A stretch of 64,000 bases of DNA. It comes from Olsenella uli DSM 7084. GTDB lineage: Bacteria > Actinomycetota > Coriobacteriia > Coriobacteriales > Atopobiaceae. Position 1 is the first letter of the stretch, and each line of letters begins with the position of its first letter. Location of the stretch: assembly GCF_000143845.1 (NCBI RefSeq), contig NC_014363.1:1597186-1661185 (forward strand). The letters run 5' to 3'. The notes below the pieces were generated by a model. The model ran no database searches. It saw nothing but the letters and a program-made list of their open reading frames with translations, and was not told the origin of the DNA. Shown here one piece after another: positions 1 to 8,640 of this stretch. The position numbers and the translations under genes are program-made.

Positions 1-1082
1 ATCTCCTGCTCTGGCACAGCCGAGAAGGACAGACGCACGTACTTGCTGCCCTCCCTCGCCATCTGCCGCTGGATGGCCGCCGAGACCACGTCGCGTGGCT
101 GGAGCTCGTCCGTGAATCGCCGACCGTCCGCCCCCAAAAGGACCGCCCCCTCTCCGCGACAGGACTCCGAGATCAGAAACGCACGGCCGGGACGTGTGCT
201 GTAGAGCGTGGTGGGATGGATCTGCACGTAGTCCATGTGCTCCAGCTCCACGCCGTGCGCCGCCGCCACGCGACAGCCATCGCCCGTGAGGCTGCGGAAG
301 TTGGTGGAGTGCTCGTACAGGCCGCCGACGCCGCCCGTTGCCAGGACGGTGTCATGCGCATGGACCTCAACGCGGGAGGCCGCGCCCCTCTCGGACGCAG
401 CCTCCTCGGATGCGCCCTTCCCGGCAGCGTCCCGCTCGACCACGACACCCGCACAGGCGTCACCCCCCACCAACAGGTCAACCAGGGGACTTCCCTCCCA
501 AATGGCCACGTTTCCCAGCTGGCGGACCTGTTCCAGGAGCCGGGTCGTGATCTCGCGGCCAGTCACGTCCGCATGGTGCAGGATGCGCTTGCGGCTGTGA
601 GCCCCCTCGCGGGTGTAGTCCAGCGCACCCGTCTCGTCACGGTCAAAGCGGACGCCCAGGCGCATGAGGTCGCCGATGACGTCGCGACTGGACCAGATCA
701 TTGCGTCCACGGACTCCACGCGGTTCTCGCCATGCCCCGCCCGCAGGGTGTCGTCGAACCAGGGGCCGTAGTCGTCATGGTCGCGCATCACGCAGATGCC
801 GCCTTGGGCGAGCATGGAGTCGCAGCTGGCTACATCCTCCTTGCAGAGCATGAGGACCCTGAGCGAGCGTGGGAGGTTCAGGGCCGCGTACAGCCCCGCG
901 ACACCACAGCCCACGATCACGACGTCGTACGTCAGCCTGTCTCCCACCCGCGCGACTCCCGTCTGCATGGCCGCCGCCTCCGCAGCATCCATCCACATGG
1001 GCACCGTCTGGGCAGCGCCTGCCTCCATGACCGTCATCCGGACAGCGCCCGGTTGCGCAACCCCTGACTGCAGCCTCACCAT
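1..1082 (-). CDS. nadB: L-aspartate oxidase NadB (C-terminus cut by window edge)
   Basis: NadB oxidises L-aspartate to iminoaspartate, which NadA condenses with DHAP to quinolinate for NAD synthesis. The frame is open from the ATG at 1082 to the window start. It shows an FAD-binding Rossmann motif (VVIVGCGVAGLY, about residues 54-65), the SMLAQGGIC segment and a SCRGEGAVL segment, all typical of the succinate dehydrogenase/LAspO flavoprotein family. The roughly 50 residues before the Rossmann motif are longer than usual, so an internal Met (16, 19 or 31) may be the true start. It lies 9 bp downstream of nadA, so the two are probably co-transcribed. At least 360 residues are visible; the C-terminal domain is off the window. 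Confidence 0.9.
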   Translation of the reverse strand, partial: MVRLQSGVAQPGAVRMTVMEAGAAQTVPMWMDAAEAAAMQTGVARVGDRLTYDVVIVGCGVAGLYAALNLPRSLRVLMLCKEDVASCDSMLAQGGICVMRDHDDYGPWFDDTLRAGHGENRVESVDAMIWSSRDVIGDLMRLGVRFDRDETGALDYTREGAHSRKRILHHADVTGREITTRLLEQVRQLGNVAIWEGSPLVDLLVGGDACAGVVVERDAAGKGASEEAASERGAASRVEVHAHDTVLATGGVGGLYEHSTNFRSLTGDGCRVAAAHGVELEHMDYVQIHPTTLYSTRPGRAFLISESCRGEGAVLLGADGRRFTDELQPRDVVSAAIQRQMAREGSKYVRLSFSAVPEQE

Positions 1083-1091
1083 CGCCCTCCC

Positions 1092-2111
1092 CTAGCGTGC
1101 GGCAAGCTCGAGCATGCGCTCGAGGGGTTGGTTTGCACGATCGGCATTCGCGGGCAGGGGCACCTCGCCCAGGCCTTGCTCGAGCGAACGCAGGACCTTG
1201 TCGGGCGTGACCATCGCCATGTTGGGACAGAGGGGTGTGGTCTGGGGGAAGTAGATTCGCTTGTCCTGCCCCTCGGTAAGCCTGCCGATCTGTGCCGCCA
1301 CGCCCACGACAGTCAGCACGATGAACTCATGCCGGTCGCTTTGTGCTATGCGCTCTATGATCTGCTTGGTCGACCCGATGAAGTCCGCCTCGCCCAGGAC
1401 CTCCTCGCTGCATTCGGGATGTGCCAGGACCTCGGCATCGGGATGGGCGACCTCGAGGGCCTCGACCTCTGCGGGGATGATGCGCTGATGGGTGGGGCAC
1501 CAGCCGCGGTTGAGGATGAAGTTCTTCTCGGATAGCTGCTCGGCAACGTAACGGCCCAGGTTCATGTCGGGAATGAAGAGAATGTTGCGCTGGGGCAGCC
1601 CGCGCACGACCTTCACGGCATTCGATGAGGTCACGCACACGTCCGACCATGTCTTTATTTCGGCGGTCGAGTTGATGTAGCACACGACGGCCAGATCGTC
1701 GTAGCGCTTGCGGACGGCATCAACATCGGCCTTGCGGACCATATGCGCCATGGGACAATCCGCGCGCGGTTCGGGGTTGAGCACCATGCGCTCGGGGTTC
1801 AGGAGCTTGACACTCTGCGCCATGAACGAGACACCGGCCAGGACGATGGTCTTGCAGTCCAACGTACGAGCAAGACGTGCCAGGTAGAATGAGTCGCCCA
1901 CATAGTCGGCGAGCGCCTGGGTCTCGGCCGGGACGTAGTAGTGCGCCAGGATCACGGCATCGCGCTCGTGTTTGAGCTCGGCCACCCGCTTGGCAAGGCC
2001 TCCCAGGGTCGCTGGGTCGACGGGCTGGTATGCAGCGAGCGTTCGCTCGTAGCGCCCCATCTCATCGTCATGCTCGTTCGTTCCAACGACCGCATGCGTC
2101 GACTTCTCCAC
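1092..2111 (-). CDS. nadA: Quinolinate synthase NadA
   Basis: NadA is a 4Fe-4S enzyme that condenses iminoaspartate with DHAP to give quinolinate. The protein has the family motifs AHYYVPAETQALADYVGDS near the N-terminus, a cysteine in PRADCPMAHMV, a second in VCVTSSNAVKVV and HPECSEEV with the third; these match the three iron-sulfur ligands. I chose the GTG at 2111 because a GGGAGAGG-type ribosome site precedes it and it gives 339 residues, the usual family length. An upstream ATG at 2348 would add about 79 low-complexity residues and cross a palindromic operator candidate. It heads a nadA-nadB transcription unit. Confidence 0.93.
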   Translation of the reverse strand: MEKSTHAVVGTNEHDDEMGRYERTLAAYQPVDPATLGGLAKRVAELKHERDAVILAHYYVPAETQALADYVGDSFYLARLARTLDCKTIVLAGVSFMAQSVKLLNPERMVLNPEPRADCPMAHMVRKADVDAVRKRYDDLAVVCYINSTAEIKTWSDVCVTSSNAVKVVRGLPQRNILFIPDMNLGRYVAEQLSEKNFILNRGWCPTHQRIIPAEVEALEVAHPDAEVLAHPECSEEVLGEADFIGSTKQIIERIAQSDRHEFIVLTVVGVAAQIGRLTEGQDKRIYFPQTTPLCPNMAMVTPDKVLRSLEQGLGEVPLPANADRANQPLERMLELAAR

Positions 2112-2180
2112 GCCTCTCCCTCTCCCCGAGTGCACGTTAGATGCACGTTGTTGAGAGGAGAGTATGTCACGATGCCCATC

Positions 2181-2208
2181 TACTGACAAGTCATCTGTCT
2201 TGTCAGTA
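2181..2208. promoter_or_regulatory. Perfect 10-bp palindrome upstream of nadA (operator candidate)
   Basis: TACTGACAAG and CTTGTCAGTA form a perfect 10-bp inverted repeat with an 8-bp spacer, about 70 bp upstream of the nadA GTG start. NAD biosynthesis operons in Gram-positives are commonly repressed by NiaR or NrtR through such palindromes. Which regulator would bind here is inference, as none is encoded in the window. Confidence 0.55.
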
Positions 2209-2335
2209 GGAAGAGCGAGGTGTGACATGCAATGCATGTACGTGGGGTTATTACGTGGAGTTGGATGCGGCACGACATGCAGGGGCCAGGCACGGCGTGA
2301 TGCGCGGAAGACAAGCGTAATTCGATGCGCAGATG

Positions 2336-2575
2336 CTGGATGTAACAAAATTGGCAGTTATGTGTGTTTGACAGCTCGATTAGAGGCACAAGTGAGCCTC
2401 ATCAGAACAGCAAACTCATCGGGCACTGTTTCGCCAATGCGGGGTGCCATACAAAATGCCTGCTAAACATCATAATCAAAAAATATATCTATATCTCTGG
2501 CGTATAACTGAAAAATGTACTTTTGATACAGACATATTTTAATCCACACATAACCCTCGATTTTGTTACATCCAG
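2336..2575. repeat. AT-rich segment bounded by a perfect 16-bp inverted repeat
   Basis: CTGGATGTAACAAAAT (2336-2351) is repeated in exact inverted orientation at 2560-2575. The 208 bp between are clearly richer in A and T than the surroundings and contain no gene. The arrangement is like a MITE or a small mobile-element remnant. No convincing target-site duplication is visible, so this is only a structural observation. The rest of the 2112-2614 gene-free stretch holds the nadA palindrome. Confidence 0.6.
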
Positions 2576-2614
2576 TGTTCGCACTCGAGCGTCACGCCCA
2601 CCCAAGGCAGCGCA

Positions 2615-3424
2615 TCATGGCCCCAGAGCATCAAGTGCCGCGTCAGCGCCGATTTCGTGTAGCTCCACCTCAAACGGAACGTCCACCGCGACCGTGATCA
2701 CGCAGCCATCGCGCTCGCAGCTCCACAGCTCCCAGCCATCCAAGGCCTCCGGATGCTTACGTGGGTCGAGCGAAAAGCCCGTGCCCCTTGCCTTGAGGAT
2801 GGCCTCCATACGCGTCCAGGCCTGTGCCCAAGCGACACGCTGGTCATACGCAGAGCCATCGCCAATCCGGGCCCGCTGCTCCTCGCTATAGTACTTACGA
2901 GCGACGAGCTCGACGGGGCTCGTGTAGGTCGCGGGTACGTTCTCGATGTCGACCCCTATGGGTCGAGCGCTCACGGCAAGCACCGCAAGTCCCACGTCAT
3001 TGGAGAGGTTGAACTCGAGGCCAATGCCACCTGCAGCATCATCATCGAGCCTGGAGCCAACACCGCCCGCCGCGTCACTCTCGGCACTGGATGCAGTGCC
3101 AGCCGCATCCCCGCGCCCCGCTTCCGCGCGCGTCGCGGTGCCCTCCCCTGCAGCCCGCCATGATCTCGCCAGCCGCGTTCTGGCCAGCCGTGCCCTAGCC
3201 AGCCGCGGCTTGCCGAACTCGCCAAACGCCAGGTCGCTATCGTGACGCACGCCCAGGACGTAGCGCAGCAGAAGGCCACAGCCCAGCTCCTCGAGCCGGT
3301 TGCGCTCGGGTCCGACCTCGGAGGCCTGGCGGTAGCGCCCCGCCACGACCGAACGGGCCTCACCCATGCGCGCGGCCAGAGGCGCAGTGTCCAGAACGTA
3401 TAGCCTGACCTCAGCAGCACCCAC
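2615..3424 (-). CDS. 4'-phosphopantetheinyl transferase (Sfp type)
   Basis: This enzyme transfers phosphopantetheine from CoA to a carrier-protein serine. The two Sfp hallmarks are present: GVDIENV with the Mg-binding Asp and Glu, and WAQAWTRMEAILKARGTGF corresponding to the W-x3-E-A-x2-K signature. At 269 residues it is slightly long. Between the N-terminal part and the GVDIE motif lies an Ala/Arg/Gly-rich insert that includes LAR-x-RLAR repeats encoded by 15-bp imperfect tandem repeats. The GTG start at 3424 has only a weak ribosome site. It sits 15 bp after the DUF47 gene, and no polyketide or peptide synthetase is nearby, so the likely client is the fatty-acid acyl carrier protein or something elsewhere. 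Confidence 0.82.
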   Translation of the reverse strand: MGAAEVRLYVLDTAPLAARMGEARSVVAGRYRQASEVGPERNRLEELGCGLLLRYVLGVRHDSDLAFGEFGKPRLARARLARTRLARSWRAAGEGTATRAEAGRGDAAGTASSAESDAAGGVGSRLDDDAAGGIGLEFNLSNDVGLAVLAVSARPIGVDIENVPATYTSPVELVARKYYSEEQRARIGDGSAYDQRVAWAQAWTRMEAILKARGTGFSLDPRKHPEALDGWELWSCERDGCVITVAVDVPFEVELHEIGADAALDALGP

Positions 3425-3439
3425 AGCGTCAGCAGAGGG

Positions 3440-4072
3440 TTACGCGCTCTTCATCACGATGCTGCGCACGACGCCGGCGGCGTGGTCGCAGGCGTCAAGC
3501 GTGCCCTCCATGCGATCGAAGATGCGCAGCCACGCGACGACATGTCCACGGCGGGCATCGTCGATGCTCTCGGAGTGGAAGAGGCCATAGAGGGCACTCT
3601 CGTAGACGGCATCGCCCTCGTCCTCGATGTGGCCGATGGAGATGGCCTTGCGCATGACCTCGGGGTCCTTCTTGTACTCGGGCAGGTGGTCCAGCATCTC
3701 CTTGACCTCCCTCACCGCCGCGAGCGCAAGGTCGGCGAGCTGGCGGGCGTTGCTGTTGGTGCCCGAGGTGTTGAAGAGGTTCAGGCGGATGGCGACACCG
3801 GACATGCTGTCGCAGATGTCGTCGAGCTTGAGGGCTAGCTCAGAGATGTCATTGCGATCGAAGGGCGTAATGAACGAGGAATAGAGTTCCTGCATGATCT
3901 GCTTCACGCACTCGTCACAGCGGTCCTCGTGCAGCTTCATGATGGGGATGAGGCTGTCCGTCTCGGGGAAGCTGTTGATTAGCTTGTCATAGTCCTCGGC
4001 GGCGCTGACGAGCTCATCTCCAAACTGCTTGAACAGGGTGTAGAAGACGTCCTCTTTCTTGGCGTGTGCCAT
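3440..4072 (-). CDS. DUF47/PhoU-like phosphate transport accessory protein
   Basis: A 210-residue all-helical protein of the DUF47 (TIGR00153, PhoU-like) family, which is nearly always paired with a Pit transporter and is thought to regulate it. Acidic metal-site helices such as LHEDRCDECV and HIEDEGDAVYESAL are visible. It starts at an ATG behind AAAGGAG. The pit gene lies immediately upstream (stop at 4181), so the two are very likely one transcript. No membrane segment is seen, so it should act in the cytoplasm on the transporter. Confidence 0.88.
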   Translation of the reverse strand: MAHAKKEDVFYTLFKQFGDELVSAAEDYDKLINSFPETDSLIPIMKLHEDRCDECVKQIMQELYSSFITPFDRNDISELALKLDDICDSMSGVAIRLNLFNTSGTNSNARQLADLALAAVREVKEMLDHLPEYKKDPEVMRKAISIGHIEDEGDAVYESALYGLFHSESIDDARRGHVVAWLRIFDRMEGTLDACDHAAGVVRSIVMKSA

Positions 4073-4140
4073 GTGATGCTCCTTTGGGTGGAAGACGGTG
4101 CTCGCACGTGCAGACGGTCAGTGCAGGGAATGAGCGGGGG

Positions 4141-4184
4141 CATGCCCTAGTAGAACACATGCCCTAGTAGAACACATGCCCTAG
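4141..4184. repeat. 17-bp tandem repeat spanning the pit stop codon
   Basis: CATGCCCTAGTAGAACA occurs twice in tandem (4141-4157 and 4158-4174), followed by a third partial copy (CATGCCCTAG) that contains the pit stop codon. The extra copies lie just after the gene, so the stop-codon region has been duplicated without altering the protein. Confidence 0.85.
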
Positions 4185-5230
4185 AACAGGACGAGGAAGA
4201 GCTTGGCGAGAAAAAATCCGATGAGGCCGCAGCCCGGGAAGGTGAAGACCCAGGTATAGACCATCTCCTTGGCGACGCCCCAGTTGACGGAGCGAACGTC
4301 CTTTGCGGCGCCGGCACCCATGATGGCCGCCGTCTTGGCATGGGTCGTGGAGACAGGGAGACCCGTGAGCGTGGCGACCAGAAGCGAGACGGTGGCAGAG
4401 AGCGAGGCGGCGAAGCCCTGGTACTTCTCCATCTGCACCATCTGCATGCCAACCTTCTTGATGATGCGCTTGCCACCGACCGCAGTGCCGATGGCCATGG
4501 TGGCGGCGCAGAGCACCTCGACCCACAGCGGGAAGCCCCCCATGTCGGCGACGCCCAGGCCGGCCGAGAGGGCGATGGCGAGCATCGCGGTGGACATGAA
4601 CTTCTGGCCGTCCTGCGCACCGTGCATGAGCGCGACGCCAGCGGCGCCTATGACCTGCAGCCTGCCGAAGAGCTCATCGGCGTTCCTGCGGTTCACGTTC
4701 CGGCAAGCCGTACGTATGAGCTTGGTCACCAACCAGCCCGCGACGAAGCCCGCAATGGTCGAGAACACGAGGCCATAGACGACCTTCATCCACTCGCCCA
4801 TGTTCACGCCGTCCAAGTTCCCGTTGACGGCAAGGGCGGCCCCCGTCAGACCCGCTATGAGCGCGTGTGACTCGCTGGTGGGGATGCCGAACACCCAGGC
4901 GCCCACACCCCAGGCGACGATGCCTACGGTTGCGGCGGCAAGCGCTATGAGGGCGGTGTGGGTGTTGCCGCCAAAGTTGACCATGCCGCTTATGGTGTCC
5001 GCGACGGCGGTCGAGATCATCGTCATGACCACGAGGCCCACGAAGTTGCAGGCCACGCTCATGGCGATGGCCGCATTCACACCTATGGAACGGGTGCCGA
5101 TGGGCTCGGCGATGGCATTTGCCGCATCCGTCGCGCCATTGACGAAGATGGTCCCCAGCACAAGGGCGATGACCACTGCGAGAAACGGGTTCGTCTGCAG
5201 CATGCCAAGAAATTGCTCGAAGCTGATCAC
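4181..5230 (-). CDS. pit: Low-affinity inorganic phosphate transporter, Pit family
   Basis: A 349-residue integral membrane protein with the two inverted PiT signature repeats: VNGATDAANAIAEPIGTRS near the N-terminus and HGAQDGQKFM in the second half, plus PTSESHALIAG and PVSTTHAKTAAIMGAG. Some nine to ten hydrophobic segments are visible. It imports phosphate as a metal-phosphate or ion symporter. The GTG start at 5230 is preceded by GGAAGGG. It is followed at 4072 by its DUF47 partner. The 189 bp upstream (5231-5419) carry no gene. Confidence 0.93.
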   Translation of the reverse strand: MISFEQFLGMLQTNPFLAVVIALVLGTIFVNGATDAANAIAEPIGTRSIGVNAAIAMSVACNFVGLVVMTMISTAVADTISGMVNFGGNTHTALIALAAATVGIVAWGVGAWVFGIPTSESHALIAGLTGAALAVNGNLDGVNMGEWMKVVYGLVFSTIAGFVAGWLVTKLIRTACRNVNRRNADELFGRLQVIGAAGVALMHGAQDGQKFMSTAMLAIALSAGLGVADMGGFPLWVEVLCAATMAIGTAVGGKRIIKKVGMQMVQMEKYQGFAASLSATVSLLVATLTGLPVSTTHAKTAAIMGAGAAKDVRSVNWGVAKEMVYTWVFTFPGCGLIGFFLAKLFLVLF

Positions 5231-5419
5231 TATGGTCCCTTCCTTTTGTGCTCACATCTTACTTTAAGAGGGAGAAGCGCAAGCTACGAGAATCGATTTG
5301 TGTGGGAGCAGGGCCAACTTTTACGAATCCGTGGTCAACTTGCCCAGGGCAGCGCGGCGACCGGGTCCGCTCAGGGCAACGCAACCCGAAGGCATCGAAA
5401 GCATCGCCGGCACCGGGCC

Positions 5420-6241
5420 CTACAGCGCGTCAAGCGCGAGCTGCCTGAACTCCACATTGCCCATCGCGTCATGGACGAGGACGTTCGTGTGGGTGAAGCC
5501 GCACTCGATCGCCGTCGCAACCGCCACGTCGAAGGCGCCGTCGATCAACTCCGCGTGATGCGCGTCGGAGCTGATCACGATCTCGCCACCAAAGTCGCGA
5601 AGCGCGCACAGCAGCTCACGACGCGGATAGAGCTCGCGCCTGAGGCCACGATTCACCGCACCGCAGTTTATCTCGAGGGGAACGCCCTCGCCCACCAGCG
5701 CCTCCATGGCATCAAGTGCCGGGCCCAAGTAGCGTGCGTCCGTCTCGTCCACGAAGCGAAGCTCGTCGTTGAACTTGGCGACCAGGTCGAAGTGGCCCAC
5801 GAACGTGCAGCTGGTGCGTTCTACCACCTGCGCCTCAAGCTCAAAGTAGGCGCGGCAGAGGGCCAGCCAGTCTCCACCGTAGTAGTCACGGCAAAGCTCC
5901 TGGAGCATGCGGGGGCTGTTGTCGACGCTCATGGGCACGGGCGAGTCCACGGGCAGGAAGTGCGTGGAGCCGATCGTGTACTCGGCACCAGGTGCGCACG
6001 CGGGATCGTAGACGCCGTCCAGCTCGACGCCCGCGAGAATGTCCAGCCGGTCTCCATAGAGCGCGCGCAGGCGGCCCATCTCGGCCATATATGCGGGCCA
6101 ATCCATATGGATGTCGGGGTCCATGTGGCCCGAGAAGCCCAAATGGAGGAAGCCGCGACCGAGGGCGGCCCGCACCATCTCCTCGGGCGTGTCGCTCCCG
6201 TCGCAGAACACCGTGTGCGTGTGGTAGTTGGCCCTCAGCAT
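5420..6241 (-). CDS. PHP-domain histidinol-phosphatase (HisJ/HisK type)
   Basis: A 273-residue PHP metallohydrolase. The N-terminal NYHTHTVFCDGSDTPEEM, the middle GFSGHMDPD, VGHFDLVAKF and the late SSDAHHAE supply the usual His/Asp metal ligands. The family dephosphorylates L-histidinol phosphate in histidine synthesis, although other phosphoesters are possible. The ATG at 6241 follows AGGAAGGGG. The frame is open further upstream, but without a good start, and it would collide with the divergent fructosidase promoter. No other his genes are nearby. Confidence 0.82.
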   Translation of the reverse strand: MLRANYHTHTVFCDGSDTPEEMVRAALGRGFLHLGFSGHMDPDIHMDWPAYMAEMGRLRALYGDRLDILAGVELDGVYDPACAPGAEYTIGSTHFLPVDSPVPMSVDNSPRMLQELCRDYYGGDWLALCRAYFELEAQVVERTSCTFVGHFDLVAKFNDELRFVDETDARYLGPALDAMEALVGEGVPLEINCGAVNRGLRRELYPRRELLCALRDFGGEIVISSDAHHAELIDGAFDVAVATAIECGFTHTNVLVHDAMGNVEFRQLALDAL

Positions 6242-6446
6242 CTTGGTCAGCCCCTTCCTGTCTGACCCACCATACCCAAAGCCGCGGGCGATGCACAGCG
6301 GTACCGCTCGCGGACGACTCGCGCCGTTTGCCGCCTCTTCCCGCGATATGAAATCGTTCTCACATATCCTGAGAGGGACGGACATGCCGGTGGCGACTCC
6401 CCCGTGGCCTGACGGCCGACGGGACGTCCGCGAGAGGAGAACGAGA

Positions 6447-7985
6447 ATGAGCAACGATTCCTGGCGTCCCAAGCTGCACCTCGCCCCACAGAACGGATCC
6501 ATCTCCGATCCCAATGGGCTCTGCCAGTTCAGAGGCACGTACCACGTCTTCTGCCAGAATGCGCCCGAGTACCCCGGCAACCTCGACAGCCCTCACGGCT
6601 GGGGGCACTTCGCCAGCCGTGACCTGGTGAGCTGGGTCTTCCTGGGCTGCCACGTGATGCCCGACGCCCCCAGCGACCGTGACGGATCGTACTCCGGCGG
6701 TGCCTACGTGACCCAGGACGGCGAGGAGCTGTGGCTCTACTACACGGGAAACGTCCGCGAGCCGGAGGGCGACGGCACCTATGCGGGCCGCCTGGCCAAC
6801 CAGACCCGCATGCGCTCCTACAACGGCATCAACCTGGGACCCAAGGAGGTCGTGCTCGACAACGCGGGCTATCCCGCCTACTGCTCGAACCACGTGCGCG
6901 ATCCCAAGGTCTGGCTCCAGGATGGGACGCTCCACATGATGCTGGGCGCCCGCACCCGCACGGACTCGCGCGGCTCGATCCTCATGTACGACTCGCCTGA
7001 CGGGGAGAGGTGGGGGCTCTCGGGCTCGCTCACCAACCAGGGACCTGCGTTCGGCTACATGTGGGAGTGCCCTGACCGCATCGTGCTGGGCGGCGAGGAA
7101 GGTACCCGCGAGTTTCTCGCCTGCTGTCCCCAGGGCACCGATAACTATGCCCACAAGTGCCAGAACGTCCACTCGGCCGGCTACTTCCCCATCGAGGGGA
7201 CGATCTGCGACCTCATGCGCGAGGACGCGCTGCTCATGGGCGCCTCCGCGCCGCATGCCACGGACCAGGCCGGCGTCAGCGCCGACGGCTTCGTGGAATG
7301 GGACCATGGCTTTGACTACTACGCCTGCCAGACCCTCGTGGACGAGCAGGGTCGCACGATCCTCGTCGGATGGATGAGCCTCCCCCACGACAAGAACGAC
7401 GTACGACCGTACGACAATCCCACGGACAGCTGGCGCGGCTGCCTCACCGTCCCCCGCGTGCTTTCCCTGGACGAGAGGAGCGGGCGCATCCTGCAGCAGC
7501 CAGCGGCGGAGATCGACTCGCTTAGGGGCGAGCGGCTCCCCATCGAGGGCGAGGGGCCCTGTGCCGAGGACGGCAGGCACCCAGGCCAGGGCACACAGGG
7601 CGAAGCCCAGCGCCGCAAGGTCACCATCTGCGGCAAGGTGGGCGACGTGCTTCTCGGCGGCGTGAGCGGCAACGGGGTCGTGCGCTTCGACGACTTCCTC
7701 GAGCTGCGCATCGCGGACGGCGTGGCCGAGCTGGCCTTCACGGACGATTCCGTGGGGCAGGGGCGCACGGTGAGGCAAGCGCTTTGCGGTGAGGTCCATG
7801 ACCTGCGCATCCTGGTGGACACCTCTGTGCTCGAGATCTTCCTCAACGGCGGCGAGACCGTCTTTGGCACCCGCTACTACGCCGAGACAGACGCGCTCAC
7901 CCTATGCGCGACGTTCGGGCGGATCGGCGAGGCAGCTGCCTGGAGCATGAGGCCCCTCTCGGTCAACTACCTGGTCACGCGCTAG
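6447..7985 (+). CDS. GH32 fructosidase / sucrose-6-phosphate hydrolase
   Basis: A 512-residue glycoside hydrolase family 32 enzyme that cleaves beta-fructosides such as sucrose, sucrose-6-phosphate or short fructans. The three catalytic motifs are present: SDPNG with the nucleophile Asp near residue 21, RDPK with the transition-state stabiliser, and WECPD with the acid/base Glu. A C-terminal beta-sandwich follows (LRILVDTSVLEIFLNGG is typical). The ATG at 6447 has AGGAGAA. No signal peptide is visible, so it acts intracellularly on imported, possibly phosphorylated, sugar. No PTS or transporter gene is adjacent. Residues about 370-390 form a Gly/Gln-rich linker. Confidence 0.9.
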   Translation: MSNDSWRPKLHLAPQNGSISDPNGLCQFRGTYHVFCQNAPEYPGNLDSPHGWGHFASRDLVSWVFLGCHVMPDAPSDRDGSYSGGAYVTQDGEELWLYYTGNVREPEGDGTYAGRLANQTRMRSYNGINLGPKEVVLDNAGYPAYCSNHVRDPKVWLQDGTLHMMLGARTRTDSRGSILMYDSPDGERWGLSGSLTNQGPAFGYMWECPDRIVLGGEEGTREFLACCPQGTDNYAHKCQNVHSAGYFPIEGTICDLMREDALLMGASAPHATDQAGVSADGFVEWDHGFDYYACQTLVDEQGRTILVGWMSLPHDKNDVRPYDNPTDSWRGCLTVPRVLSLDERSGRILQQPAAEIDSLRGERLPIEGEGPCAEDGRHPGQGTQGEAQRRKVTICGKVGDVLLGGVSGNGVVRFDDFLELRIADGVAELAFTDDSVGQGRTVRQALCGEVHDLRILVDTSVLEIFLNGGETVFGTRYYAETDALTLCATFGRIGEAAAWSMRPLSVNYLVTR

Positions 7986-8163
7986 CGTGCGGCCGACCCT
8001 GACGCTTGCCTGCGTGTCTGAGGACAGCGGTACGGGCTGTAGCGCGATGCGCTAGGAGAGGCTGCATTACGGTAGGATGGGCTGCATTTTTCACCTTTTT
8101 GCAGCCATGTCATTCGCTGCGATCCGAAGGACGGCGCAAGCCGACGCCGTCATCGGGCCCTCG

Positions 8164-8391
8164 TCATCGGGCCCTTCCCCTGACACTGAAGAAGACGACG
8201 AGCGCGCTTGCGACCAGCTGCACGACGCTTCCCGGCAGAATACCCAGCCAATCGTAGAAGAACAGGAACACGCGCGGTATGGGAATGCTCCCGGTCAGGC
8301 TCTCCGTCAGATAGAGCGCCAGTATGAGCGCGGCCATGAGAAACCATATCGTCCCGAAAACGATGCCCACCCAATCACGCTTCCTACCCAT
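8164..8391 (-). CDS. Small membrane protein of unknown function
   Basis: A 75-residue protein starting MGRKRDWVG behind a clear AAAGGAG. Two hydrophobic helices are visible (roughly residues 7-29 and 45-68) with a positively charged N-terminus and an Arg-rich C-terminus. I do not recognise the family. It stands alone between the fructosidase and the divergent AAA+ gene. The 178 bp after the fructosidase stop contain a 7-bp GGCTGCA inverted repeat around a T-rich loop, and a direct repeat of GTCATCGGGCCC. Confidence 0.6.
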   Translation of the reverse strand: MGRKRDWVGIVFGTIWFLMAALILALYLTESLTGSIPIPRVFLFFYDWLGILPGSVVQLVASALVVFFSVRGRAR

Positions 8392-8583
8392 ATCCACATC
8401 TCCTTTGTCATGTTGCGTCTCTCTGCCCCCCTGTTTATAGCGTTTCTTGGCGACGTGTCGCACCGTGATTTACTGAACGGCATGCACGGACCTGTCACAG
8501 AGGGAGACACTCGTGAAGCGTTGGGCTCTGTAGACCTATCCATCAGCTGGGTTCCCCTGCCGCTACGCTGTACTTGTTACAGG

Positions 8584-8636
8584 AGGCAAAAGAGGCAAAA
8601 ATAGGCAAAGGAGGCAAAAACAGGCAAAGGAGGCAG
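8584..8636 (+). repeat. AGGCAAA short repeats in the leader of the AAA+ gene
   Basis: AGGCAAA starts at 8584, 8593, 8603, 8612 and 8622, with a partial copy (AGGCAG) at 8631. The spacing alternates 9 and 10 bp, giving a 19-bp higher-order period. The last copies supply the purine-rich ribosome site (AAAGGAGG) for the GTG start at 8641, so changes in repeat number could alter translation. Confidence 0.8.
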
Positions 8637-8640
8637 ACCC

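Noticed and set aside
216-1067. Plus-strand open frame at the window start
   Set aside because: The minus strand clearly encodes NadB with its FAD motif; the plus frame has no recognisable feature.
2615-3424. Phosphopantetheinyl transferase as sign of a secondary-metabolite cluster
   Set aside because: Neighbours are phosphate transport and NAD genes; no synthase genes are present.
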